From Streptomyces rhizosphaerihabitans (GTDB lineage: Bacteria; Actinomycetota; Actinomycetes; Streptomycetales; Streptomycetaceae): a stretch of DNA of 64,000 nt. Below, piece by piece: positions 1-8,082 of the stretch. Where the stretch lies: the NCBI RefSeq assembly GCF_025399795.1, contig NZ_JAODTZ010000036.1, positions 1-64,000 on the forward strand. The letters run 5' to 3'. How positions within the stretch are numbered: the stretch's first letter is position 1; every line of letters begins with the position of its first letter. A model generated the notes under the pieces. It searched no databases. It worked only from the letters and a program-made list of their open reading frames with translations, and was not told where the DNA came from. The translations under genes and the position numbers were made by a program.

Positions 1-1
1 A

Positions 2-481
2 CACGGCCGCCGAAAGAAGTTCCGCAAACTGATCTCCGGCATGCCCGTCGCCCGGCTCCGCGCCCGGCTGGTGTCGATGGCCACCGAACTCGGCATCCCG
101 CTGGTCGCGGTCGACCCCGCCTACACCTCCCGCTGGGGCGCCCAGCACTGGCAAAAACCCCTCACCAGCACCACCAGGAAAACCACCCGCCACGACGCAG
201 CCGCCGTGGCCATCGGAAGGCGCGCCCTGGGGCATCCGATCCGGCGACGGACGGCACCGCCCCCGCACGACCGGAGTGATCGTGCGGGGCATCGGACCGT
301 CCAGGCCGGACCTGGTTCCCCGGGGTGTGAGGAACCCCGCCCCCGCATTCCCGGACCACGGACACGATCCGTGCCGCCCGGACACGGAGCGAACGCGGGC
401 AACCAGAACACCCAACACCGTCCGGGGCGTTCGACTGAGCATGGGTTCTGGCAACAGGACCCACTCCCGCTCAGTCTTTAG
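2..481 (+). CDS. tnpB: TnpB-type (IS200/IS605-family) transposase, C-terminal part
   Basis: The gene is cut by the window edge; the frame is open from base 2 and ends at TAG 479-481. The first visible residues (HGRRKKFRKLISGMPVARLR, then DPAYTSRWGAQHW) match the C-terminal RuvC/zinc-ribbon region of TnpB-related proteins common in Streptomyces. The HDAAAVAIGRRALG stretch is the usual family end. The 70 or so residues after it have no family character and are probably read out of the right-end RNA/hairpin region. TnpB proteins are RNA-guided nucleases encoded within IS605-type elements; the left part and any TnpA lie outside the window. Family is fairly sure; activity cannot be judged from a fragment. 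Confidence 0.75.
   Translation, partial: HGRRKKFRKLISGMPVARLRARLVSMATELGIPLVAVDPAYTSRWGAQHWQKPLTSTTRKTTRHDAAAVAIGRRALGHPIRRRTAPPPHDRSDRAGHRTVQAGPGSPGCEEPRPRIPGPRTRSVPPGHGANAGNQNTQHRPGRSTEHGFWQQDPLPLSL
433..476 (+). ncRNA. Nested hairpin at IS right end, candidate omega-RNA 3' end
   Basis: Two nested inverted repeats overlap the last codons of tnpB. The outer stem GACTGAGC (433-440) pairs perfectly with GCTCAGTC (469-476). The inner stem TGGGTTCTG (442-450) pairs with CAGGACCCA (455-463), with one G-T pair and a GCAA loop. In TnpB elements the guide RNA scaffold overlaps the tnpB 3' end and the subterminal right-end hairpin, and the guide is read just past the element end. If that holds here, the scaffold ends near 477-481 and bases after about 481 are flanking guide/target. 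Only the structure is seen; the RNA is inferred. Confidence 0.4.
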
Positions 482-707
482 GAACGGTGCGCTCAGGTGC
501 CATGGTCTCAGTGTCACACCGCGCCGACCTGCCGGGCGGCGCGATGGGGGCCCTGTCATTGTCCCCGAAGAGCCCGGCCTGCCGCCGGGACGGAATCCGC
601 GGGAGGGTGGATCCATGACCCCCGCGGAGCCCGGGGGCCCGGTGGCGGTGCGGGCCGCAGACCGGCCGGCTCCCCCCGGCCCGCCCGAACAGCGAGGAAA
701 GATCTCC

Positions 708-1559
708 ATGCAGACCGTCACTCTCAACAACGGCGTCCAGATGCCCATCCTCGGCTTCGGCGTCTACCAGATTCCGCCGGAGCAGACCGAGCAGGCCGTC
801 ACCGAGGCCCTCGCGGCGGGATACCGGCTGCTCGACACCGCCGCCGCCTACGGCAACGAGGAAGCCGTCGGCCGTGCCGTCAAGAAGAGCGGCATCCCGC
901 GCGAGGAACTGTTCGTCACCACCAAACTGTGGGTCCAGGACGCACCGGCCGAGGAGAACGCCCAGCGCGCCTTCGACGCCTCGACGCGCAAGCTCGGCCT
1001 GGACTACCTCGACCTGTACCTGATGCACCAGCCGTACGGCGACGTCTACGGCCAGTGGCGCGCCATGGAGGCCCTCAACCGCGAAGGCCGTGCCAAGGCG
1101 ATCGGCGTCGCCAACTTCTACCCCGACCGTCTCGTCGACCTCGTCCTGAACAACGAGATCACGCCCGCGGTCAACCAGATCGAGACCCACCCCTTCTTCC
1201 AGCGCACCGCCGACCAGGACCTCATGCGCGAGCACGGTGTCCAGATCCAGTCGTGGGGCGGATTCGCCGAAGGCAAGAACGACCTGTTCACCAACGCGCT
1301 GCTGAGCGGGATCGGTGCCGAGCACGGCAAGTCCGTCGCGCAGGTCGTGCTCCGGTGGCTGACCCAGCGCGGTGTCGTCGCGATCCCCAAGTCGGTCCGC
1401 GCCGAGCGCATGGCGGAGAACATCGACATCTTCGGCTTCGAGCTCGACGACGACCAGATGGCCGCCATCTCCACCCTCGACACCGGCACGACGCTGTTCT
1501 TCGACCATCACGACCCGAAGATGGTCACCTGGCTCGCACCGCGACGCCTGGACGCCTGA
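708..1559 (+). CDS. Aldo/keto reductase (2,5-diketo-D-gluconate reductase type)
   Basis: A 283-residue soluble NADPH-dependent carbonyl reductase. The start MQTVTLNNGVQMPILGFGVY has a GAGGAAAG ribosome site at 694-701. The AKR catalytic tetrad is readable: Asp in LLDTAAAYGNE, Tyr in the same stretch, Lys in FVTTKLW and His in LYLMHQPYG. The NADPH loop IPKSVRAERM is near the end. Length and order are typical of the family. The next gene (DUF427 protein) begins 41 bases downstream on the same strand, so the two may be co-transcribed. Substrate cannot be deduced; AKRs of this group act on small aldehydes and ketones. Confidence 0.9.
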   Translation: MQTVTLNNGVQMPILGFGVYQIPPEQTEQAVTEALAAGYRLLDTAAAYGNEEAVGRAVKKSGIPREELFVTTKLWVQDAPAEENAQRAFDASTRKLGLDYLDLYLMHQPYGDVYGQWRAMEALNREGRAKAIGVANFYPDRLVDLVLNNEITPAVNQIETHPFFQRTADQDLMREHGVQIQSWGGFAEGKNDLFTNALLSGIGAEHGKSVAQVVLRWLTQRGVVAIPKSVRAERMAENIDIFGFELDDDQMAAISTLDTGTTLFFDHHDPKMVTWLAPRRLDA

Positions 1560-1600
1560 ACCAGCCGAATCACCCTGAGCAGTCCGAAGGAGGGCCGGTC

Positions 1601-2416
1601 ATGACCACATTCCCCACCGCGCGAGCCGTCCGGACAACCCCGGAGGGCCTTCTGTGGGAGCCCAGCGAACGCTGGGTGCGCGGCCGCAAGGGCGAGGTCA
1701 CCGTCGTGGACAGCAGGCACCCCGTCCTCGTCTGGGAGCCCGCGGTACCGGTTCCGCTGTACGCCTTCCCTCGCGAGGAGGTCCGCGAGGACCTGCTCCG
1801 CCCCGCGAAGAATCCCCCGACGGGCACGCACACCGGATCGCGGATCTTCTACGACCTCGAGCTCGACGGCGAGCTGATGGAGAACGCGGCCTGGACGTTC
1901 CCCGCCGCCGACCTGGCCGGCCACATCGCCTTCGAGTGGTTCCGGCGGGTGGGACGAGGTCTGGACCACTGGTACGAGGAGGAGGAAGAGATCTTCATCC
2001 ACCCGCGGGACCCGCACAAACGGGTGGACGCGATGCCGAGCAGCCGCCACGTTCGGATCGAGGTCGACGGCACCCTCGTCGCCGACACCCACCGCCCGGT
2101 CCTGCTCTTCGAAACCGGCCTGCCGACGCGTTTCTACATCCCACGCGAGGACGTCCGCCTGGAACTGTTCGACCGCACCGACCACCACACCGGTTGCCCC
2201 TACAAGGGCACAGCCGAGTACTGGTCGTGGCGGGGTGGCGCCGCCGTCCCGGCGAACATCCTCTGGAGCTACGCGGAACCGCTGCCCGCGGTGGGCACGA
2301 TCAAGAATCTCCTGGCCTTCTACAACGAGGCGGTCGACATCACCGTGGACGGCGAAGACCTGGAACGCCCCGTCACCCCGTTCACCGAAGCGCTCTCGGA
2401 ACAGACGCCGAAGTGA
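1601..2416 (+). CDS. DUF427 domain protein (tandem)
   Basis: A 271-residue soluble protein with two copies of the DUF427 fold. Both copies show the pattern of a short strand, a V-D-S or V-A-D-T-x-R-P-V-L motif, then P-x-x-x-Y-x-P-x-E-D-V (roughly residues 25-60 and 150-185). The C-terminal half has the conserved C-P-Y-K-G-x-A-x-Y-W stretch typical of DUF427. A GAAGGAGG ribosome site at 1586-1593 supports the start. DUF427 has no established biochemical role. It lies 41 bases behind the aldo/keto reductase, and DUF427 proteins often sit beside small redox enzymes in actinobacteria. Confidence 0.88.
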   Translation: MTTFPTARAVRTTPEGLLWEPSERWVRGRKGEVTVVDSRHPVLVWEPAVPVPLYAFPREEVREDLLRPAKNPPTGTHTGSRIFYDLELDGELMENAAWTFPAADLAGHIAFEWFRRVGRGLDHWYEEEEEIFIHPRDPHKRVDAMPSSRHVRIEVDGTLVADTHRPVLLFETGLPTRFYIPREDVRLELFDRTDHHTGCPYKGTAEYWSWRGGAAVPANILWSYAEPLPAVGTIKNLLAFYNEAVDITVDGEDLERPVTPFTEALSEQTPK

Positions 2417-2500
2417 CGGTACCGACGACGCAGCCGGTGACGGGGAGCCTGCCTTGCACGACCCCGCGCCGGAGACCGGACAGTGCGCCATAATCCGGGC

Positions 2501-3640
2501 GTGCCCCTCACCGCGCGACAGCTCGCTCTGGCCACCCTGGACCGTCAACTCCTCCTGGAGCGGCGGCGTATCGACGTGGCGGAGGCGGTCCGTCAGGTCT
2601 GCGCACTGCAGGCACAGGCTCCGGCATCGCCGTACCTGGCTCTGTGGAACCGAGTTCAGGACTTCGTGCCCGAGGACCTCGACACGGCGTTCGCGGATCA
2701 CCGGATCGTGAAAGCGACCCTCATGCGCGTCACACTGCACGCCGTCCACGCCGAGGACTACGTGTCCTACTACGCAGCCATGGCGAGCACACTGCGGGCG
2801 TCGCGGCTGTACGACCGCCGCTTCACCTCGACAGAGCTGACCGACGCCGACGCCGACGAGCTGCTCCCACAGCTTGCCGGGTTCCTGGCGCGACCCCACA
2901 CCGGCGCCGAGGTGGAGGAAGAGGTCGCCGGGCAGCTCGGCGAGCACGCGCACCGCCTGTGGTGGGCGCTGCGGACATACGCCCCACTCCACCATGTGCC
3001 GACCGGCGGCCCCTGGTCGTTCACACAGCCGAACACCTACGCCGCTTCCCCCACGACCCCGGGGTCCGCGCCCCAGGACGCGGCAGCCGGGGCGCAGCGG
3101 CTGCTGCTCGCCTACCTGCGGGCTTTCGGACCCGCGTCGGCCCAGGACTTCGCCCGATTCACCCTGCTGGGGCGCCCGGTGATCGCCCAGGCACTGCACG
3201 ACCTCGGAGACCAAGTGGTACGGGTGACCGGCCCGGACCGCGCCGTCCTGTTCGACCTGGCAGGCGCCACCGTGCCCGTCGAGGACACCCACGCGCCGCC
3301 GAGACTCCTGCCGATGTGGGACAGCACGCTGCTGGCCCACACCCTCCCCGGGCGGGTCATGCCCCAGGAATACCGGCCGCTGGTCGTCCGGCGCAACGGC
3401 GACATCCTGCCCACCCTGCTTGTCGACGGTCAGGTCGCCGGAGTGTGGCGCGCCGCCGACGGCGGACTGGAACTGACCACCTTCCGCAAACTCGGCAAGG
3501 CCGCGTGGCACGGTCTGACCGACGAGGCAGAGCAGCTGTCGGCGCTTCTCGCCGACCGGGATCCAGCCGTGTACCGGCGCTACCGGCATTGGTGGGACAA
3601 AGGGATTCCCGCTGCCGAGACCAGGATGGTCAAGGACTGA
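2501..3640 (+). CDS. Winged-helix DNA-binding protein, AlkZ/AlkX-like glycosylase family
   Basis: A protein of about 379 residues of the HTH_42/AlkZ family. AlkZ-type enzymes are DNA glycosylases that excise bulky or cross-linked alkylpurines, some giving self-resistance to genotoxic metabolites. The catalytic Q-x-Q motif is visible as LQAQAP. Starting at GTG 2501 puts these glutamines at residues 37 and 39, the numbering I recall for AlkZ, which is why this start is preferred. An in-frame GTG at 2483, six codons earlier, has a better GGAG box and cannot be excluded. The C-terminal RNGDILPTLLVDGQVAGVWR winged-helix stretch is typical. No mutagen biosynthesis genes are adjacent. Confidence 0.82.
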   Translation: MPLTARQLALATLDRQLLLERRRIDVAEAVRQVCALQAQAPASPYLALWNRVQDFVPEDLDTAFADHRIVKATLMRVTLHAVHAEDYVSYYAAMASTLRASRLYDRRFTSTELTDADADELLPQLAGFLARPHTGAEVEEEVAGQLGEHAHRLWWALRTYAPLHHVPTGGPWSFTQPNTYAASPTTPGSAPQDAAAGAQRLLLAYLRAFGPASAQDFARFTLLGRPVIAQALHDLGDQVVRVTGPDRAVLFDLAGATVPVEDTHAPPRLLPMWDSTLLAHTLPGRVMPQEYRPLVVRRNGDILPTLLVDGQVAGVWRAADGGLELTTFRKLGKAAWHGLTDEAEQLSALLADRDPAVYRRYRHWWDKGIPAAETRMVKD

Positions 3641-3740
3641 CCGCGCTGCCGCACCGCGAAATCGGCCCGGTGCCGAGACGCCGACTGCGGTACGGACGGC
3701 GATGGCCAGCCGCAGGTGCCCCGGCACGGGCAGCGAAGGC

Positions 3741-5285
3741 TCAGCCCTTCAGATGACCCAGCACGGACCGCACCGCGCGTTCCACGGAGCGGCGCGCCTG
3801 CTCGGTGTGGTCGGTCGTCTCGAAACCGTGGTGGCCGAGTGGTACGTCGACCACCTCGACGTCGGCGTCGCACTCCTTGGCGGCAGCCAGGAACTCCTCG
3901 ACCGTCACCGCGATCTCCGCGCGCTCCAGTTCCACCCGGGTCAACACGACGGGCAGCCGGCCCGCGGCCCGTACCGCGACCGCCGGGAGGAACCGGGACT
4001 CTACAAGCACCCATTGCGGCAGCGGTGCGAGGACCGGATAGGTCACCGCCACACACCGCAACCACGGCGGCGGCGCCGCGAGCCAGTCCGCCGACAACAG
4101 CCCGCCGGCGGAGAAGAACCACAGGGCCACGCGGTCTGCGTCGACGCGCGGATCAGCCCGTACGAGCTCGACCGCTTCGGCGATGTCCTCGGCGGCCCGT
4201 CCGTAGTCGGCGAGCTCGTGCAGCCGATGGTCCAGGGTGACGCCGACTGCTCCCATACCCGCCACGTAGCGGGCGTAGCCGAGGAACCCCGGCCAGTCGC
4301 GTGGAGTCGGCCGCACGTCGGGGTGGACCGGGCCGCCGTGGACGAACACCACCACCGGCCACGGACCTTCGGCTGCAGCGGGGCCGTCGGAGACACCGGC
4401 GGGGAGGCCACCGGGGAGGTGGAGATCGACCCGTCCGATCCGCTCGCGGTGCCGCTCCGGTACGTCCATCAGGAACGGGCGAAGATGCGCCGGCTGTTCG
4501 CGCACTGTGCCGGTCACCCGGTGGCCTCCTCCCGCGGCGGCCCGCAGCAGTACCTCGGCCACTTCGTCGGCGCGGGAGAGCATCGGCCAGTGCCCGGTGC
4601 CGAGTTCGAAGAAGCTCACCCGAGGCTCGGTGAGGACCTGGAAACGAGGGTCCCCCAATCCCACCAAGCCCTCGACCATGGCGATGCTCGAACCGTTGCC
4701 CGTACACAGGACGCCGGTCGTCGGCAGCGCGGAGGCCGCTCCCGACAGACGGAGCGGCTGGGTGAGCGTGCCCACCGGCTGCGGGACGGCGTTCTGCGCC
4801 AGCCGGGCCAGGACGGCCGACGGGAGATCGGCGACGCTGCCCCAGCGCCGCCACCCCTCAAGAGGCGGCGGAGGGATCAGCCATTCCTTCCCGGCCGCAC
4901 CGGCCCCGCGCGACAGCCGGTCGCGGACCGCCTCGTCGGGTACCAGAGTCAGGGCCTGGTCGCCGTGCTGGGGCATGCCCGCGTCCAGGTGGACGATCCG
5001 GGCGATCCGCTCCGGACGCCGGTCGGCCGCGCCGAGTACCGGGTAGATGCCGTAGCAGTGACCGACCATCACCACCTCCGCCGCGTCCACCTCGTCGATC
5101 AGCCGCAGCAGATCGTGAACGTGCGTCTCCAGGTCCGTGTCGGGTCCCGCGGGCCGGCCGCGGTCGTCCATGCCGGTGAGCGTCACCGGATACGCCTTTG
5201 CCCCCGACTCCCGTAGCCGGGCGGCCACTTCCTGCCATACCCAGCCGCCGGTGTGGGCGCCCGCCACCAGAATGAATGCCGTCAT
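3741..5285 (-). CDS. Tandem alpha/beta hydrolase (two fused hydrolase domains)
   Basis: A 514-residue protein made of two alpha/beta hydrolase domains. Domain 1 (about 1-260) begins FILVAGAHTGGWVWQEVA, has a nucleophile elbow G-H-C-Y-G in which Cys77 replaces the usual Ser, and a catalytic His in GTGHWPML. Domain 2 (about 285-514) has an HGGPVHPD oxyanion segment and a F-F-S-A-G-G elbow like dienelactone or prolyl-oligopeptidase-type hydrolases. The ATG at 5285 is chosen over one six codons upstream because a GAGGAG box precedes it. It is divergent from a MerR regulator, and the MerR-type promoter between them points into this gene. Substrate is unknown. Confidence 0.82.
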   Translation of the reverse strand: MTAFILVAGAHTGGWVWQEVAARLRESGAKAYPVTLTGMDDRGRPAGPDTDLETHVHDLLRLIDEVDAAEVVMVGHCYGIYPVLGAADRRPERIARIVHLDAGMPQHGDQALTLVPDEAVRDRLSRGAGAAGKEWLIPPPPLEGWRRWGSVADLPSAVLARLAQNAVPQPVGTLTQPLRLSGAASALPTTGVLCTGNGSSIAMVEGLVGLGDPRFQVLTEPRVSFFELGTGHWPMLSRADEVAEVLLRAAAGGGHRVTGTVREQPAHLRPFLMDVPERHRERIGRVDLHLPGGLPAGVSDGPAAAEGPWPVVVFVHGGPVHPDVRPTPRDWPGFLGYARYVAGMGAVGVTLDHRLHELADYGRAAEDIAEAVELVRADPRVDADRVALWFFSAGGLLSADWLAAPPPWLRCVAVTYPVLAPLPQWVLVESRFLPAVAVRAAGRLPVVLTRVELERAEIAVTVEEFLAAAKECDADVEVVDVPLGHHGFETTDHTEQARRSVERAVRSVLGHLKG

Positions 5286-5348
5286 CGCCGTCTCCTCGCA
5301 CACTGTGGTCCGCGGGTCCGGCCGTACCGGCGCTCCGCGCTCGCCGGT

Positions 5349-5379
5349 ACGGTAGGAACTCCCCCTGAGGGAGGTTCAA
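5349..5379 (-). promoter_or_regulatory. MerR-type promoter/operator for the hydrolase gene
   Basis: On the minus strand a -35 box TTGAAC (5379-5374) and a -10 box TACCGT (5354-5349) are separated by 19 bases. An imperfect dyad, GAAC...CCC...GGG...GTTC (5356-5377), fills the spacer. An overlong 19-20 bp spacer carrying the operator dyad is the hallmark of promoters untwisted by MerR-family activators. The site lies in the gap between the hydrolase and the merR gene. Confidence 0.7.
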
Positions 5380-5383
5380 GTCC

Positions 5384-6298
5384 GTGTCCCCCGACAGCAT
5401 GTGGAGCATCGGAGAGCTCGCAGAGCGCGCGGGCGTCACCGTCAAGACGGTCCGCTTCTACTCGGACCGGGGTCTGTTGCCCGAAGGCGCCCGCAGTACC
5501 GGCGGCCACCGCCGGTACGGGCCTGAGGCGCTCGACCGGCTCCACCTGATCCGCTCCCTGCGCACCCTTGATCTGCCGGTTCCCGATGTGGGACGGATCC
5601 TCGACCAGGAGGACACGCTGGAGGACGTCGTCGCGGGGCAGCTGCGGCAGATCGGCTCGCGGCTGACCGCCCTGCGCTGGCAGGAGGCGGCCCTCCAACT
5701 GCTCCAGGACTGCGCCCCCGAGGAACGCGCCGCGCGACTGCGGCTGATCGGTGCCGTGTCCGTCCCGCCCAGCACGGCACCACTGGCGCGCTTCTGGCGG
5801 CGCTGGCTGCCGCCACGGCTCCCGGCCCGCCTTGTCTCCGCCATCGTCGAACACTCCGTTCCGCCGCTCCCCGAAGGCCCGACGCCGGCCCAGGTGCTGG
5901 CCTTCACCCGGCTGCACGCCTTCGTCTCCGCCCCCTGCTCCGGCACGGGCAACGGCCAGCCCGCAGCACACCGGCCCGACGGGGGCCGTCCCGCTGTTCT
6001 CTACGACGGTCTCGTCGAGGCGTACGCGCTGGCGTCGCCGCAGCTGCGGTCGGAGCGGCCGCCGCACGCCGGCGAGGCACTCGACTGCTTCGTCTCCGCC
6101 TACGCCCGCTCACGCGGCGCGCGGGACACGCCGGCCTTTCGCCGCCGGCTCAGCGGGGTGCTGGCCGCGGACCCCCGTATCGACCACTACTGGAAACTCG
6201 CCGCCGAGCTCACCGACTCGTCGGAACCGACCCCCGGCGCCACCCACGACTGGCTCTGCGCCGCGCTGGACAGCGAGATGGCCCGCCCGGCGCACTGA
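5384..6298 (+). CDS. MerR-family transcriptional regulator
   Basis: A 304-residue regulator. The N-terminal MerR winged helix is clear (WSIGELAERAGVTVKTVRFY, then GGHRRYGPEALDRL, residues about 6-50), followed by a coiled region and a C-terminal effector domain of about 200 residues. That is much longer than in metal-type MerR proteins and like TipA-class or multidrug-sensing members. GTG 5384 has a GAGGGAGG box 9 bases upstream, which overlaps the operator dyad, so autoregulation is likely. It is divergent from the tandem hydrolase and probably controls it. The ligand is unknown. Confidence 0.9.
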   Translation: MSPDSMWSIGELAERAGVTVKTVRFYSDRGLLPEGARSTGGHRRYGPEALDRLHLIRSLRTLDLPVPDVGRILDQEDTLEDVVAGQLRQIGSRLTALRWQEAALQLLQDCAPEERAARLRLIGAVSVPPSTAPLARFWRRWLPPRLPARLVSAIVEHSVPPLPEGPTPAQVLAFTRLHAFVSAPCSGTGNGQPAAHRPDGGRPAVLYDGLVEAYALASPQLRSERPPHAGEALDCFVSAYARSRGARDTPAFRRRLSGVLAADPRIDHYWKLAAELTDSSEPTPGATHDWLCAALDSEMARPAH

Positions 6299-6314
6299 AC
6301 CGGGCGGGCCTCCC

Positions 6315-6344
6315 GGTGGCCTTCCCGGTGCCGGGCAGGCCACC
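6315..6344. terminator. Bidirectional terminator hairpin
   Basis: GGTGGCCT (6315-6322) pairs with AGGCCACC (6337-6344), and inside it CCCGG pairs with CCGGG across a TG loop. It sits in the 64-base gap between the convergent merR gene and the flavin-type oxidoreductase gene, as expected for a shared terminator without a U-tract, common in Streptomyces. Confidence 0.6.
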
Positions 6345-6362
6345 GTCCGGTGTCAGCGTCGC

Positions 6363-6920
6363 TCAGAACGCCCACCGCGTATGGGTGTAGACCCCCTCGT
6401 CGCGACCGAAGCCGTACGCCGTGGCCGGGGCCACCGCAAACACCACCACGTCCCCTTTTCGGAACGCGTCCCCGATCCCGTGGAAGGTGCCCTCCGGCGA
6501 GGTGATGTGCGCCCCGTATTTCGCCTCGTACGCCGCGATCACCTTTTCCAGCACCGTCGGGTCGGCAACGGGCTCCGCCTTGCCCTCGATCACGAGGTCG
6601 AGCCCTTCGGTGAGCGAGTTCCCCCCGGTGGTCAGCGCGCAGTGGGCGTCATGAGCGAGGTTCTTCGCCTTCTGCTCACCAGCGCCGGTGGAGAAGTACA
6701 GCACCCCGTCGTGCCAGGCGGCGATCACGGGAGTGACGTGCAGCCGATCGTCCGGCCGCACCGTCGACAGCCAGAAGATCTCGGCGGCCTCCAGTAGCCG
6801 CTGGGCCTCGGTCCACTCGGTGGCGGTGACGTCCGCGGCACCCGGGCGGGGATTCAGTGCGGAGCTGTAGCGGGCATCGAGCTCGGCGGTGGGTTCCTTC
6901 GCGGAATCCTGTGTCGGCAT
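6363..6920 (-). CDS. Pyridoxamine 5'-phosphate oxidase-family (flavin/F420-binding split barrel) protein
   Basis: A 185-residue split-barrel protein. The pattern FWLSTVRPDDRLHVTPVIAA, then LYFSTGAGEQKAKNLAHD and VIEGKAEPV, is the standard order of PPOX-family FMN/F420-binding proteins; the C-terminal A-T-A-Y-G-F-G strand closes the barrel. These act as small oxidoreductases or flavin stores, often F420-dependent in actinobacteria. ATG 6920 is preceded by GGAAGGGAG, which rules out the longer upstream reading. It is a single-gene unit. Confidence 0.87.
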   Translation of the reverse strand: MPTQDSAKEPTAELDARYSSALNPRPGAADVTATEWTEAQRLLEAAEIFWLSTVRPDDRLHVTPVIAAWHDGVLYFSTGAGEQKAKNLAHDAHCALTTGGNSLTEGLDLVIEGKAEPVADPTVLEKVIAAYEAKYGAHITSPEGTFHGIGDAFRKGDVVVFAVAPATAYGFGRDEGVYTHTRWAF

Positions 6921-7201
6921 GGCGGATCTCCCTTCCTCTTCCTGATAACGACCGGTCGCCCGCCCCGAAATCATCGCCGCGCCTGTTTGTTCTTCTCCAA
7001 GCTCAACTCCGAACGCGCCGGGTTCGCCCACGCCGCCGACACCACCTCGGTACTGGCCGGTCACCCCCGCATCCTGATGCGGCTCGACCTGCGCCGACGG
7101 TCCGGGCAGGCTCCGGAATGTGTGTCCGGGACGCGTCCGGGGCGAGGCGGGTCGGCGCGCTCAGCCCCGCACAGCGGCTTCGGGAGGGGGCCACGGCCAG
7201 A

Positions 7202-7459
7202 TCAGGAAGCGACCATGGCGTTCAGCCCGTAGTCCAGCTCCGAGCCGTCGACCAGGACCGCCTCGACCGTGCGCGTACGGGGGTCGATGTCGGCCACGAT
7301 CCCCTCCCCGGCGTAACGCGGGTAGCCCGTTTCGCCTGTCTCTCCGGTCGCTTCGACGACGGCCGATCGCACAGCCGAGTCCTGCGCGGAGGCAGCGTCC
7401 TTGTTCTCGACGTATTCGGGGACCAGCAGAACCGTGAAACGCTGCGACTCGGTAGTCAT
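7202..7459 (-). CDS. Small hypothetical protein
   Basis: An 85-residue acidic protein starting MTTESQRFTVLLVPEYVENK and ending VDGSELDYGLNAMVAS. It has no signal peptide, membrane segment or motif I recognise. Codon use is Streptomyces-like and the next longer in-frame start lies in unrelated sequence, so the short form is preferred. It stands alone, with about 280 bases before and 260 after lacking any convincing gene. Confidence 0.55.
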   Translation of the reverse strand: MTTESQRFTVLLVPEYVENKDAASAQDSAVRSAVVEATGETGETGYPRYAGEGIVADIDPRTRTVEAVLVDGSELDYGLNAMVAS

Positions 7460-7719
7460 GCTCCGGTATCTAAGTACCTCTTCCGGCGTCTGTTGCGCAG
7501 GCGCACGGTAGGTCTCCGCACACCGGGTCCGTCGGGTGCCGGGCCGAGGAGCGTCCTGGAGGATCGCCGACGGCTCGCAAGGGGCGCCGAAGGGCTCGAG
7601 TCCGGAGCCGCCCCGGCTCTGTCGGCGTTCCTCGAAGCCGGCTCCGGTCGCGGTTGCGTGAAGGACGCCATGGCTGACACCTGGCGGATCGGACGCCGTT
7701 CGTGCGCCGCTCGGTCGGA

Positions 7720-8082
7720 TCAGCCGGGTGTCTGCAGATCTGCGCGTCCCAGCATGTCGGCGAGGGGAATGCCGGTTCGGGCCGCTGCGATCCGACGTGC
7801 CCGCAACTGGGCTCGGGTACGGGGTCGGAACCCGGGTTCCTTGCCGCAGCCGCACGGCTCACGGCCTTCGTAACGCAGCCCGGCGTTGAGCACTGCGGCC
7901 ACGACGGTCCAGGCCTTGGTGTCTCGGCGCCTCGGTGCCGCGAAATCGTGGCCGGCACAGGCCATGCGCTCTGCGCATCGAGGGCACCGGTGGTCGCCGG
8001 GCCCGGGATGCCGTTTGAACGCGATGCGGCAGGACACACACGCGTAGTGCAGCTTGTAGGGCTTCTCGGCGTAATAGCACAC
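7720..8082 (-). CDS. Small zinc-ribbon protein of Streptomyces type
   Basis: About 120 residues. The N-terminal part holds two CxxC knuckles (YACVSCRIAF and HRCPRCAERM), then a CGCGK stretch and a basic RPRTRAQLRARRIAAARTG tail. Short proteins of this layout (CYYAEK...HYACVSCR...CPRC...APRRRDTKAW) are common in Streptomyces; some are, without basis, called deoxyxylulose-phosphate synthase. GTG 8082 just before CYYAEKPYK is preferred because residues further upstream in frame show no conservation pattern. A role in nucleic-acid or ribosome binding is only a guess from the zinc ribbon and basic tail. Confidence 0.65.
   Translation of the reverse strand: MCYYAEKPYKLHYACVSCRIAFKRHPGPGDHRCPRCAERMACAGHDFAAPRRRDTKAWTVVAAVLNAGLRYEGREPCGCGKEPGFRPRTRAQLRARRIAAARTGIPLADMLGRADLQTPG

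Noticed and set aside
1508..3727. A 739-codon minus-strand open frame
   Set aside because: It lies antisense to the DUF427 and AlkZ-like genes, both of which have family motifs; the antisense product has none.
6921..7201. Short plus-strand frame beginning FFSKLNSERAGFAH
   Set aside because: It has a few protein-like residues but quickly turns Arg-rich, with no start, ribosome site or recognised family; too weak to list as a gene.
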